The notes under the pieces are model-generated. The model was not told the origin of the DNA and ran no database searches. It worked only from the letters and a program-made list of their open reading frames with translations. The position numbers and the translations under genes are program-made. A stretch of 64,000 bases of DNA, taken from the NCBI GenBank assembly GCA_029339505.1, contig JAQISU010000155.1:15453501-15517500 (forward strand). The letters run 5' to 3'. This stretch comes from Unio delphinus. Lineage: Eukaryota > Mollusca > Bivalvia > Unionida > Unionidae. Below are positions 22,402 to 35,118 of the stretch, piece by piece (positions within the stretch are counted from its first letter, which is position 1; every line of letters begins with the position of its first letter).

Positions 22402-22586
22402 TACCACGTAACATCGTAGAACAATTATTGAACAGACCACTCACTGACGAAGAAATCGAAGGTGCCAAAATAGTAACAACGATTAAAAATAACCCATCGT
22501 TGATAAAATATCATGGAGAATTATGCAACGCTGAAATAAGGTCACCCAACTGGACAGTCAAGGGAAAGTTATTCATTCCCCATTGA
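22402..22586 (+). pseudogene. 3' fragment of the MCTDED gene, right arm
   Basis: Encodes only the C-terminal 60 or so residues of the protein at 19,651-20,097 (from RNIVEQLLNRPL to its stop at 22,584-22,586), because the right arm begins inside the gene. It has no start of its own. Confidence 0.85.
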
Positions 22587-22703
22587 CATGTCAACACATA
22601 TTTTTTGGGTCAGTCACCGACCATAGTGTGATATATACAATTTCCACACTTTCCACACTTTTGATACATCGTAGCGAGTAAACACTCCAAACAAATAGCG
22701 GGT

Positions 22704-22735
22704 ATTTAATTAAACACTAAAATGATATCAGAATA
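22704..22735 (+). promoter_or_regulatory. conserved leader block of the MCTIED gene, right arm
   Basis: Right-arm counterpart of 19,502-19,533, directly before the ATG at 22,736. Confidence 0.5.
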
Positions 22736-23164
22736 ATGTGTACTATCGAAGATATGTCCGCGTTGAAAATAATACGCCCAGGGTACTTTCGGGATAAATT
22801 AATTCATGATGATTCAAAACAGGATAAATATTTCCTGCTTCCACTGGATTTAATGATGACATTTACACTTCGTGGTGATAAAATCACTGGTGATGAAATA
22901 GTCCCAATCATTGATAACAAGCAATCTAATCTCACAGCGTTTTCGTTAGTAAAGATAGTTGAAGAATTCCAGAAAGAATTTAATCGCCGGATCAACATCG
23001 CGGAATCGTCAAAAAAAGCCAATCAGTTCGACAAGGAAATATTGAAAACCTTCAAAAATTCTCCCGATCATACTTCAATGTTTCTTGATTTCGGGGATAA
23101 ATTCGTAGTGATAAATTTTTATACTGGAAAAAATAAAGTATCGATGAAAACTCCCCATCGGTGA
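22736..23164 (+). CDS. unknown protein, MCTIED family, right-arm copy (open)
   Basis: 142 residues starting MCTIEDMSALKI. It is the intact counterpart of the frameshifted left-arm copy at 19,130-19,501: it keeps AAAAA where the left arm has AAAA, and so reads on through a C-terminal segment containing DFGDKFVVINFYTG. The gene points toward the primase-helicase of the same arm and is separated from it by the stem-loop. Function unknown. Confidence 0.78.
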   Translation: MCTIEDMSALKIIRPGYFRDKLIHDDSKQDKYFLLPLDLMMTFTLRGDKITGDEIVPIIDNKQSNLTAFSLVKIVEEFQKEFNRRINIAESSKKANQFDKEILKTFKNSPDHTSMFLDFGDKFVVINFYTGKNKVSMKTPHR

Positions 23165-23219
23165 TATTTTAACATAACCGTAGAAGTCTTATTTTGTTGT
23201 TTTAAAGGCGTTATCAGTG

Positions 23220-23274
23220 ATGAAGGAAGTGTCATAATTGTATATAAAATAAATAATACTGACACTTCCTTCAT
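23220..23274. terminator. stem-loop between convergent genes, right arm
   Basis: Mirror copy of the structure at 18,964-19,018, with an identical stem. Confidence 0.7.
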
Positions 23275-23436
23275 TCTTTTTTTGATCAATCTGACATATC
23301 ATATCGAGAGAACCATCCATTAACGGTCCATACATGGAATTTCAACATTGTTGTGTGTGTATCCGTCGCAGTAGGGTCCCTACCAGCAAATCCCACATCA
23401 TCAACGGTTTCATTAATCCATATCGAACCATCCATC

Positions 23437-25932
23437 CTACTTCGCGTAAGGTTCTAATCGTTCTTCAGGGTCATATCGATGGTATTTTTGTTGTTCACTG
23501 GTGACTTTATCACTGGTGATTTTATCACTCTCAGCAGCAATTCTTTCTCCGATGGTAGATTTCAAAAAATCATCTACGACGGGATTATTATTCATTGCCT
23601 CGTTATCGATTTTGTTGGTTTTATTTTTTTCACACCACACATCGTATTCATCTGGCAATTCCCACGTGACCTCATACCCGGTTCTTTTCATCATCGTAAC
23701 AAGTCGTCCAGTAAAATAACACTTGGAATTATTTTCATCGATAATGGCACTGATAAATGCATACCCATAACTAGAATTCACATCATTGAGATTTGGGGTC
23801 CTAAATAACAATTCCGTCGACGATAAATTTCTTTCATGGGATTCAATGGCAGAAATAATGTCATCTCATGTGAGTGGCAATGGTGTGTAAACTCGTTTAG
23901 TAGCCGAATAATGGATTTCAATAATGTTCTTAAACCGATGAATTGCTTGTTTAGCTAATTCTACCGACCCTAATTGTTCAGAAAACACCGTTAGATACTT
24001 AAATCGCTCATCTATGATTGAAATTCCAGCCTCCACGGTACAATTATAAATCACAACATCGATGTTATTAAACGCGCTAACGGGATCAGCAAAGTCTCTT
24101 TCTTTTTCTGCCGAATCGGTATCAGCATGATAGTATTTCACTCGGTATCCTAAATGCTGTAATAGTTTAGCAAGGGCTTCTACAGAATAATTTCCGTGTC
24201 GTTTATTTTGTGTGAAAACTACGGCACGATTTCCTTGTTGCAGTGTATCTAATAATTTGATGTAATTGTCATGATGGGACGGTTCCACAATAAATTTCTT
24301 TCCATGATCGGGTTGATACTCATTAATAATGAATTTCATGTCCGGACGACTAAAGTATTTCTTGAATAATTCTAGATCATCATTGTTGGCATCTGCATCT
24401 AACACAATAACCCGTTTCGCAGCCGAAATCAACCACACCAGTGTTTCCCAAATCTGTTTTCCACGACACGATGAAATTATTTGACGAAGAATGCCATGCC
24501 ATTCATCTAACAATAACACATCAGGAATCCCCTTAACCCGTACAATGGATTCAATTTGCGAAATAACCCTTCGATGAGTTCTTGTATCAAAAATAATGGT
24601 TCCATGAATTGTTTCATACGATTCAAGATTGTAGTCGATGGTCGTTTTTCTGGTAAATGTTTTTCTGTATGACAAATAGAGCACAGATTGATCATCTCGT
24701 ATTGATTCCCATGCTGATTTTGATTTTCCCATCCCACAAGCAGAACCATCCATATAGTCGTCGTTAAGGATAATTTTACATCCTTGGCCGTTTTCATGAA
24801 CCGGGGGCTCACAGTAAGTGTAATCCGGAACCCTTATGGGAAATTCCCCACTGTGGTCTTCACGACGATAATGATATGATTTTAAATACTTTTCGTAGCG
24901 GGTTTTATTGTTTTCATTTCTGTCAATCATGATTTTATTTTTTGTAGTTCGGAAACAACCAATCACAAATCGCTCAGAATAAACTACCACAAATGAATCA
25001 ATGGCTTTTCCTTCATTGTATCCAGTAAACTCATTAATGCCGTGTCTGCGTTGACAAATATTACAAAATGATCCTGGAACCCTTCCTAGCGAAATCATAT
25101 TACTGGTTTGATTTGTAATTCCTGTGATTTGATTTGATTGTCCTGTCAGCGCTATTGAAATCTGATAAATGTGTTCACTAGTGATAAAGTCACTAGTGAG
25201 ATTATCACTAATGGCAGAGCCATCAATGGCAGAGCCATCACCATCATCATCAGTAGTAAGTTTTTCATCATATGGTTGTACAGCAACAGGACAAGATAGT
25301 AAACTGCTAGTATCCTTGGGATTTTCCGGATAAATTAATCGTTTAATAATGCTATTTGGTTTTGCCGATCTTGTCCCGGGTAATTTGATACTATGAAGTC
25401 CAGCCTGAGTATCAACGTTCCATGTTGGTCTATCTGCGGCAATTTTCCTCAACAACAATCGATGATTTTCAAAATCAATCGGAATCGTTTTCAATAAAGT
25501 GTGATAACCGCCGCTGGTTTCAAAAACCAAAACATCATTGACAGAGTCAACTAAGTCATTGAAATACAATAACAACTCCTCCAATGATGGAATTTTAGAA
25601 TCAATGTCCATGGTGGGATATCTCAATCTTTCCCGGGGAATAATTTCATTAACCGCAGAACATCCTTGAAATTCTATGATGTCCGGATCATCCAAAAACA
25701 CATAAAATTTTTCCCGTTGTTGAATAATCACACCACGAAGTAGATAACTGTCCTCGGTGAGTAATTCCATCGCGGATTTTTTACTACAAGTGTAAATCGG
25801 ACTACCTAGTAATCGATTGTAATACTCACAAAGACTGTGCCAGTTTGTGGGATTTTCAAAAAATTCAACTGGCGAGGTTTTGTAATATCCCAAATCGTCA
25901 ATAAATTCATCATCAGAATAAGTGCTAATCAT
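23437..25932 (-). pseudogene. AEP primase-SF2 helicase, right-arm copy, truncated
   Basis: Nearly identical to the left-arm gene (scattered single-residue changes, for example SGGYHT versus SGGYHI). It keeps the codon that is TAA in the left arm, so Walker A, DEWH, motif V and the Q-x-x-H-R-F segment read through in one frame. It has its own in-frame TGA at 23,866-23,868, where the left arm has CGA, a C-to-T change. The frame then continues to 23,437, where the 527-bp deletion introduces a TAG and removes the C-terminal part. Thus neither copy is intact, through independent lesions. Shares a divergent intergenic region with the zinc-binding-like gene at 25,986. Confidence 0.88.
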
Positions 25933-25985
25933 TATCAATAGTGTTTTTTAACATCTAATTGAATATTTATTAAGACTTAATAATA

Positions 25986-26291
25986 ATGATTGATTCACAA
26001 TCGCGTAATAAATGCTCTTGGCTGTTTCAAGGGTCTACACGACGCTGTGAGAAAAATAGTCTCAGAAAGTTCTGTGGAGTTCATAATTGCTCAGCAAAAC
26101 AAGGTTGTCCCGAGGGTCCAAAGCCTTGTATTAGTTGTGGAAAAGGTGTTCGTGGAAAATATCAAATTTGCACTGAGTTTGGCGGTCCCAAATATCGTTC
26201 TGTGATGGAGTATCACAAACGAAAAAATAAACCAATACCGACCCCAGAAGAGTTTTTAAAGACTTTCCGTGAAAAACAAAATAACGAGTAA
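25986..26291 (+). CDS. Cys-rich zinc-binding-like protein, right-arm copy (one Cys lost)
   Basis: 101 residues. Same as the left-arm copy except for a few changes, including NCTECGG to ICTEFGG, which removes a presumptive zinc ligand, and SLGKFC to SLRKFC. The frame is otherwise open. Loss of a ligand suggests relaxed constraint on this copy. Confidence 0.75.
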   Translation: MIDSQSRNKCSWLFQGSTRRCEKNSLRKFCGVHNCSAKQGCPEGPKPCISCGKGVRGKYQICTEFGGPKYRSVMEYHKRKNKPIPTPEEFLKTFREKQNNE

Positions 26292-26350
26292 AAATAAAGT
26301 CAGGCGTATCGGGCATAAAGATTTTTTAAGTAAAAAAAGTGTTAACCCAT

Positions 26351-26594
26351 AGCAGCAGAGGGGGCGATGACAACGACGTTGCAATCCCTTTTCACAAAAA
26401 AAGTATTCGATTGAAAATCGATGGAGAATGATTTCATTGATTTCATTGATTTTTCATTATTATTTTTTTTTGGGACTGATCCATGAAAACGATATCAGAT
26501 TCACTCACACAATTGGTCTGATTTCATTGTTGTAAGCCTGACTTCAGTGAAAACATAGTAAAAAAAGGTTGTCTGATTCGCCCCCTTTGCTGCT
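26351..26594. repeat. 244-bp terminal unit, right
   Basis: Mirror image of 15,127-15,370: begins AGCAGCAGAGGGGGCGA and ends in CCCCCTTTGCTGCT, with one change at the very end (T for C). The flanking CATTG is at 26,595-26,599. Confidence 0.85.
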
Positions 26595-26599
26595 CATTG

Positions 26600-26820
26600 C
26601 GTCATTTATTAAGGTTCCTCATCCCTTTCCTAACCCTCTTTCTCCTTATTATCATTGAGATCATTAAGACACTTGACTATTATCATCATCACCATTATTA
26701 AATTAAACTAATGAATCAAATTTTAAAAAAAGCTACGAATAACGTCTTCCAAATGTTTTATCGGTTGCAATAAACAACTTTTCTCAGTTTGTCTTTCGCA
26801 TGTGTAATGCCTGTCAAACT
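26600..26820. other. hAT 3' region, no gene seen
   Basis: About 220 bp of AT-rich sequence between the nested element and a C-rich hAT-like block. Presumed to be the displaced 3' part of the hAT element. Confidence 0.4.
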
Positions 26821-27133
26821 CAGGGCCGGCCCCCCCCCCCCTAAAAAAAAATAAAAAATATTCACTGCTTTTGATAAAAGATGCAAATGGGTTCCGAATT
26901 TTTTAATTTTTTTTTTTTTTTTTTTTTAAATATTTTTTTTAGTGTTTTTAAAACATTGCAGTTTTTAGTCACTTTTGTTAGATCCCTTTTTCAAGGTTCA
27001 GATAGCACCAGATTGCACCATTTTGCATCCGGCATGCCCCCGGACCCCATAGAAAGCTCGGCGCTTCGCGCCTTCGCTTAACCCAATAACAAGTTTGCCC
27101 CCCCCCCCCCCTGAAAAACTTAGGTCCGGCCCT
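26821..27133. mobile_element. hAT terminal region, or short non-autonomous hAT
   Basis: Starts CAGGGCCGGCCCCC and ends GGTCCGGCCCT, with C-runs and T-runs near both ends. The left part resembles a second copy of the hAT 5' end at 11,187. It may be a 313-bp MITE nested near, or fused to, the true hAT 3' end. No target duplication is visible for this short unit. Confidence 0.5.
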
Positions 27134-27141
27134 AGTCATTG

Positions 27142-29903
27142 TATGGAAAGAAAATTGTCTTCTTAAAAAGAAATGTTGAATACGAACGACTTAAGTAGTC
27201 CTCTTAATTAACCGTGATTGTTAACTTCGTGGTCGAAGTAATTGCTGGTATGATTCAAGCTGATTTTTTGTAAACATGCTGGCAGTCATGTTGTGTATTT
27301 TTGTTTCTTATCATGTTGAACCAAGTCTGTAAATGACCGAAAATCTATAAATAATTCATTGGCTCTATTTTTCTCAGTTAAAAATAGGATAAGCTTTTAA
27401 CATATTTGTTTCTAAACTTTACTTTTTATTAATCAACCTATCATGGCCAGCCAAACAGATGTATTCTCCCATTTTTAAACTGGTTCCCTTTCTTATATAT
27501 AATTAGCCCGTTAGTCCAGAAAAGTTACAGTATTTGCAGTAAATAAAATGGATATAGTTGCAATTTAATCATAATTAATACATGTACTTCCTTTCAGTCC
27601 GAATTAATTTGTTGTAATTAATAATTGTCTTACTCTGTTGTAATTCGCCATTAAAACAATGACAGTACGAGTATTAATATTGAAATTTAAATCATGAGTG
27701 AAAAAAGAACGTTGACTATATTTTTCAGGGAAATAAACAAAATATAATGAGTATCGTATTTCTGGAGGATGGCATTAGTTTTATCTAAAATTTCAGAAAC
27801 ACGAACGGTAATTACCATTAATCTGTAATTATAATATTATACGTTTAAATTTTACATGCCATATTTATGTTGTATTCTTTTTCCATGTATCTTTACAATA
27901 ATCAGTGGAAAAAAAGTGAGATATTAGCGATGTTCTCATGACAAAAGGTCCAGTTAGCTACAATTTATCCCATGGCGATTTGACATGATGAATTTGTGTT
28001 GAAGAGACAAATTTCCAAGAAGATGGGTATTCAACGACCATGACTTCTCTACATTATAAAATGGAAGGAATGAAATCCAATACATTCAAAGACCTATTGA
28101 TACAAGCATCATGCAATGTTTAGCCATGAAGTTGTGCAACAAGGGCCACATCCCTGCCTAATAAAAGATAGAAGAAATACCAAATATCATTTAAAAAATA
28201 CATTCAGTTAACATTGAGCTTTAATGAAAAGGTAAGTTTGTTGTTAAGAGTTATAAAGTTCAATCACTTTGTGTTTAAAATATTACAGTTTTAAAGCAAC
28301 GATAGTGTGAATAAATTTGAAAACAATACATCTCAAACAAAAACAACAAATTGAAAAAAGGACACTGTGATCAGTCAACCTATTTTCAACACCGGACACC
28401 AACGATATTTAAAAAGGTCCACACCGGTTCCAAGCATTATCTCATCTCAAGATGACAATGTTTGATGGAAATGAACCAGACTCAATATCAAAGTTTGGAA
28501 TTACGGAACAGGTCACAATAAATCTTTACAACTGGTGATACATTATGTACGCACCACAGAGCGATCAGGCTAAGGGAGATGTCTTTTCACGGCAGATGAT
28601 GTCATCATAATGTTCTGAATACAGGTTACAAGGATTTACCGTATAGAAGATTTCAAATTGATCGAAACAGAGCAATAACTCGTCCACAATGGACCTGCAC
28701 AAAACTCGTTTAAAAAGCATATCTACATGCAATAAGAAATTCACCAGCAAACGTCATACACTTATGTACATAGGTTGCAGAACTATGGTGATTGAAGGAT
28801 GTGTGAACGATAGACAAACAAACAGAAGGAAAGGATGATTACTAGAGGGTTTCCACATCTTGATGATGGGCTTCAATAAATAATAATGAAAACTATATTT
28901 TCAAAAAGAGTTCTTTAAAGGGGCTGATGACCTACTGTTCAAAATAACAGTCTGAAATCCACGAGAAAATTGGTTCTTTCTTCAATTTAACAGATCAATG
29001 TTGAAGCCGTCTCTCTGATAGTCTTTAGAAATAAATGGATTTTAAGATAGCCGTCCAGACTGTACTATTGAATGTCAGATCAGCACCATCTTTTTTTTAA
29101 AACCAGCTAGAGGTCATAAGAAGTCTATTAAATATGTCCATCCGTTCTGGAGAATTAGGGAAAAGACCGTAATGACGGCCGCTGTTTAGTCCATGTTGAA
29201 GACTGGAGCCACGCAATTCTCTTACACGATCCTGTGATGAATGTGAGTGTGAAGGTTTATGGCGATTATTCAAGTAAATTAGAAACAGTAGCGATAACAA
29301 ACTTGTGTAACCAGGATGACACAACGGCCAATAGATCATCCCATAAGCTATTCTGGTCAATGATCAATTGAGCTTAAAGTGCACTGCGGTTCTCAAATAC
29401 GCAGCGTAATGAATAATGAAACTTCTTTGTACTTCCCTATCCCATGACTGGAATCGCGCAAAACGATCCAGGAATTGGCTAGTAGGATAGGAATTATAAC
29501 ATACATCCATATATTCATCGCACTAGAGAGGTGGTAACATGCTGGTGTTGACCTTGGATATGAGCGATTTGACATTAATACCACGTTGATCTTTATGTAG
29601 ACACAAGCGTGGCTACAAGATGCACATGTGTTAAACATCTACTGCTATGGTACAATATTATTTTCTTAATTTCGGCTGTTATCCTGATCCATTGTTTTTA
29701 GATGAGCTTATCCGTGTAGATTTGGTTAACATTAAGGTACGTTTGTGCGTACATATTTGCTTACTCATTTGGTCTGCTTTATGTTATTGATCTCTATATC
29801 ATACACTATTTTATTATATAGGTTTCATATAAGTCATTTTGGGTTAATGACATTTATTTCATTTTTATCCTTAAACTAAATTGCTGGCCTGTACTTTAGG
29901 AAA

Positions 29904-29905
<2 letters not shown>
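27142..29905. other. host non-coding DNA, no gene seen
   Basis: AT-rich. Open frames are below 90 codons and I found no splice-bounded coding segment or repeat. Confidence 0.5.

Positions 29906-29996
<91 letters not shown>
29906..29996 (+). repeat. compound (TA)n(TG)n microsatellite
   Basis: About 64 bp of TA followed by about 27 bp of TG. Confidence 0.98.
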
Positions 29997-29999
<3 letters not shown>

Positions 30000-32900
30000 C
30001 TCTATTCATAAATCAGTATTACTGCCAAGGTTACGTCAACAACTAATCGGTCAAATTAATCCATGAATGAGTTGAATGGAGGTAACGTCAACTGACTTAT
30101 ATGAATGTAATGCTTTCCCTGGTGGATGCGTGGCTCAACAAGTAAAAAAGTCAGACCATGACTTTTAAGATATTTCAAAATACAGAATAACTTAAGTACC
30201 TGGAATCTTTTCTCGTGATTATAATTGTTGATCCGATATATATAGTGGCTCAGTAAAGTAATAGTACGCAGCGTTTTTTTTGATTACTTAGTTTCAGTCT
30301 TGTAAGAGTCTGAGAGGATACTTTTAATTATTTCAATTTGTATGATTTCATATTCAAGGGACATAAAGTTTATGTTGCAAACGGATGATTCGTGGGTTTT
30401 ACCTTGTCTTGTTTTAAGCCCCTAGAATAACTCTCTTGTGTAGAGTTATCCGTCCAAATTTAGTTACTGTTACGGTAAGTTTCTGATTTACCGTTGACCA
30501 AAGGCTCTTGATGCATAACACACCCACTCACATACAACGTCATTGTAACCAATTTATTTTTTTCTAATTTATATAAAATGTTACTTGCAAGTCATTTTGT
30601 CATGCATCTTTTGCCAGATGTGTGGGTCTTAATATTTTTAAAGCATCGTGTCAAACTTATTTCATTGTGACTTCCAGTTTTTGCTCAGCTGACTTCTATT
30701 AAGTATTTTATTTCATAGTTAAGTGTTTTGTCTCTAATACTGGAGGTCGAGTCATGCACTTTAATGAGTAAGTCATATTAAGAGAAGACATGAAAAACAC
30801 ACCCTAATCTGGACCATTGCATGCATCATGTTTGTTTTTCTTTCACACAAAAAAGGAATTAACAAAGTTTTATTATTTTAGCAACTCTTTATATGCAGTT
30901 TGATGATAGGTATATTAAATGCGCCAAACGCTCAGTAATTGAATAGAAGACGATGGGAATGGGGGCTTCCAAGAATGGTACGATTACAAGGTTACAACCC
31001 TACACATACAAATAAATCCTGAAAACATTAAAATGGTTGGAACTATTAATTGCTCAGCACAGTATAGCGTTACGTAAAATAGAAAGTATCTGTCTCGTAT
31101 ATGATTGTTGAAAAAATAGTCATATCTGCTAAACTGGAACAAATATGATGTGCATGAAACATGCACTAACTAGATTTGCCATTAATTTCGTTACTGTACA
31201 CATTTTGAGGGACTTTCCATAGTTGCGCGGATATAAAATTAATTTAAAACTATTCATACCCCATGTCCATGTTGTAAACAAACTACTGATCATAGTTTGT
31301 ATTCAAAAGGAACGGGATGCACACAAGATAAACTTCATTCAGTACGCATGTGTAACCCTGCAATCCACATTTATTGAGAACACGCGATAAATTTAATCCA
31401 ATATGCATGTGTTGCACATCGTGATTTTACATGTGGAAGATGTTAGTAAGACATATCTTCGTGGATATTTCCTAGTTTGTCGGTGATGGTGTTGTAGTAT
31501 ATCCAGCAGAATTTAAGGAAATGCACGACAAGCGATTACAGAATTTAACCGCGCATAGTACGCAAACAAATCATAACAGAGTAGACCCAGATCTACCGTC
31601 ATATACGTGTTTGTTCGCCCATTGGTCTACCAAATATGCAGTGTTGTAATTATGGACGTAAAAGATTAATTAATGCAGATGAAGAAGAGAGTATCTGGCT
31701 TTCATGAAGTGCTCATTCACTAAATTAGGTTGCAATTATATTCCTACAACTTACATGAACCACGTTAGATAGTTTCAACACGACGTCGGAAATTTTGTAT
31801 TTATCTATTGAAACTTTGGGCTTTATTTTGCCTATTTTGCATTAAAATGTCAATTGTAAGTCAAGAACTAATTTGACCAAGAAATTAAATTTCTCTGAGA
31901 TTAAATTACCGTATGTCCTTTACAGCAAAGTTTTTAGTGCCAAGAATCCGTCTAAGAAACGAGACAATTTATAGACGCTTATACTCGTAAAGTTGACCTA
32001 CTTGTAAAGTTAAACATACACAGTTATCCACGGTGTCCTTATAGTGTTTGTATTAGAAATTATATTTCTGCAGTTTAGAGCGGAGCCGCAGACACGGTTA
32101 AACGATGATGTAACAAAAAGAAATTCCGAAAGGCCGATAATGGTCAGGGGGCACACAGCCGTCACATTCTGTAATTCGCAGAGGCTTACTTGACAATTTT
32201 TCCAAGTGCCCACAAATCCTGTCTGAGGCCCTTGTTTAAGTACGTGCATTGTTGCTGCTTCTTTCGTCCCTTTGGTACATTTACGTTTTACATCTATTTG
32301 TAAAAGTACAGTGCATAGGGTTCCTGTGACCCAATGTTAACAAACATAGTTCTCTTTCCGTCCACGATAAGACGATTACAGTTGTGCTTTAACAGATGCG
32401 TAGCACAGTTACATATGTACCATACGATGGTGTGGACACTTCATTGATTATTATTACAGATAGACGGAATCGGACGAAATAGTTTTGAATGAAACAACAT
32501 AAATGTATCTCTGTATCAAAATTTATTCCAATATTGTTTCGGAAATCCTTCGAGCTAAAATTTTTTGTAACCGTTAAAGTTATTAAATATAAGCCAAGGA
32601 AGTAGTGGATGAATCATCAAGTGAAACTATGTTAAAATAAGCATGACATTATCTCATCATCACAATATCATATTACTTCACTTCATCTCAGAAGCCACTC
32701 AGATGATATTTCGTAATTATCGGAAAACCTTGCTCTCTGGCCACAAAGAAAACTCCAAGTTCCTCATAGCGCATACTTGTTCAAATTATACCGCTTTTGC
32801 AACAATAAGTTTATCTCGATGTCACCTAAGTTGAAGCTCACATCCTCTCTGTTGGTTAATACACAAAGGACGTGATTGTTTCCTACATTTGTTTTCTATA

Positions 32901-33659
32901 GAATCATTGAGAACCATCCAAACAAAAGGGCAAAGGAACCGGACTCAGTGTTACTGCTCATTTTTGTGACTGTGAGACGTTGCTGGTGTTACATTATGCT
33001 AGCTCATAGGTGTTCTGTATATCTATTTTGTGTGCTTAATTTTTATCCATGATTGGAGATTGTACTTTCAAATAATTTGTAATAGAAAGATTGCATGGAT
33101 AATTTTTGTCCTTGATTGTATGTTATTAATATACTGTTTACATAACATTGAATTTAGAACATTAATGACACATACATGTTTACATCTGGAATGAAAAGTT
33201 TATATGCCATTAACTCTGGACAAGTAAACATGTATATAGATATGGACTTTATAAGCCAATAATTCATTCCTGTTTATGTCAATCGGTAGGAACCCTTTTT
33301 GAACAGAATCAACAGTTGTGTTCCAATATAGCAATAGAGGAATTATTTATTAAAAGGATTTTTTGGAATTAATAACTACTTACTGACTTTAGATCAGCAC
33401 ATTCTTTTAGAATTAGTATGAACTCTTTCAAAACTATTATAGATTGCATCATTTTAGAATTATCAGGTCACTCAAGACTACTGCAATTCATTCGGAACAT
33501 GCTATTATTATGATATGATATTGCGATTATTTGGGATTTAAATAACTATACTGCAAGTGTCTCTTGAATTTTCACTTTGTATTGTAAAACAGTGAGTGTT
33601 TATTATTTTTATTTAGTTTTAGAATGTTCTCTGCAAAATGATGAAAGAAGATATTTATA
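29997..33659. other. host non-coding DNA, no gene seen
   Basis: AT-rich. A minus-strand frame at 32,010-32,249 with several Cys and Trp residues was considered but has no clear exon borders or family. Confidence 0.5.
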
Positions 33660-34460
<801 letters not shown>

Positions 34461-35033
34461 ATAAAGTTCACACTTTTGTCGATAAACTTTGTACTATTTA
34501 TGCCCGAATCAAATCTGGTAGTGAAACAATCTGGAAAATATGACCATCGTAATTTGTAAGACTTAAATTGTTTAATTTGAAATTGTCTCAGCCATATTTA
34601 CAATCAAATTGATAATATTTTTAAAAAATGTGTAATTCATATGCTTTCCGTGTGTTGATTAGGACGTTTAAATAGCACAGGTGTTCGACACGAGCGTTTT
34701 CTTGATATGGCATGGGAGATGGGTTGCATTATTGTACATGAGAATATAAACACACTGTCTATCCTTTAAGTTGACTAAAATTAACTTTCTTTTCCTCAAT
34801 CATGCAACTGGATAGTTTTTGCTTAGCAAAAATATATGAACTTGTTTCGCTTGGAAATACAGCATTATTAACTTAACGCTAGCAAGTGAACGCAGCCATT
34901 CAAAATCATGAAAACATACTTATAAAATAAACTAAGTAATATTGCAAAATTACTGTATAGTATGTGTTAAAAAATATAAAGTTCTTGGATGTATGAAAAT
35001 GGTATATGATCTCGAATGTCTTTCACTTAGTCT
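34461..35033. other. 3' flank of the AIF-1-like gene
   Basis: AT-rich, no gene seen. It would contain the 3' UTR of the minus-strand gene ending at 35,034. Confidence 0.4.
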
Positions 35034-35118
35034 TTATGGCAAATTGGAAATGTCTTGCTTCGGAGGCTTTCCTTTTGGACGTTCTGGTGGCTTGGCTTTC
35101 TCCTCGAAAATCAGAATT
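35034..35118 (-). CDS. AIF1: AIF-1-like protein, last coding exon
   Basis: On the minus strand a TTGTTTTACAG acceptor is followed by a frame coding ILIFEEKAKPP, then a Lys/Pro-rich tail ending DISNLP and TAA (35,034-35,036). This matches the conserved C-terminus of allograft inflammatory factor 1, an EF-hand actin/calcium-binding cytosolic protein of immune cells. The preceding exon must end in phase 2. The frame is clean, so the exon looks functional. Confidence 0.8.

Larger units (their letters stand above)
15127..26594. mobile_element. virus-like element with giant inverted-repeat arms and AEP primase-SF2 helicase
   Basis: The left terminus AGCAGCAGAGGGGGCGA is mirrored at the right end (TCGCCCCCTTTGCTGCT), with a CATTG duplication outside. 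The inverted similarity does not stop after a normal TIR. It covers 15,127-19,853 on the left and 22,383-26,594 on the right, differing at only a few bases per kb plus one deletion of about 527 bp in the right arm (lost left-arm equivalent 18,282-18,808). The unique centre is 19,854-22,382. Genes: zinc-binding-like protein, primase-helicase, two paralogous unknown proteins, two small plus-strand proteins, and an HTH/coiled-coil protein. There is no integrase, capsid or DNA polymerase. Replication genes of this kind occur in NCLDV-like and herpes-like DNA viruses. The element sits inside the hAT transposon. Confidence 0.85.
11188..27133 (+). mobile_element. hAT transposon carrying a nested virus-like element
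   Basis: The left end reads AGGGCCGGACC (11,188-11,198) and the right end GGTCCGGCCCT (27,123-27,133), an 11-bp perfect terminal inverted repeat. The flanking 8-mers GGTCATTC (11,180-11,187) and AGTCATTG (27,134-27,141) agree at six of eight positions, as expected for an aged hAT 8-bp target duplication. C-tracts next to both ends are also shared. Inside lies a DUF4371/TTF-type hAT transposase gene whose coding part ends at 14,956. The later insertion at 15,127-26,594 separates it from the right end. Alternatively the right TIR belongs to a short non-autonomous hAT starting at 26,821 (CAGGGCCGGCCCC), but that pair has no matching flanks. Confidence 0.65.

Noticed and set aside
32010..32249. 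Minus-strand frame with a claudin-like W-x-x-C-x-x-x-C pattern
   Set aside because: No transmembrane layout, no supported exon borders and no repeat copy. The similarity is too weak to call.
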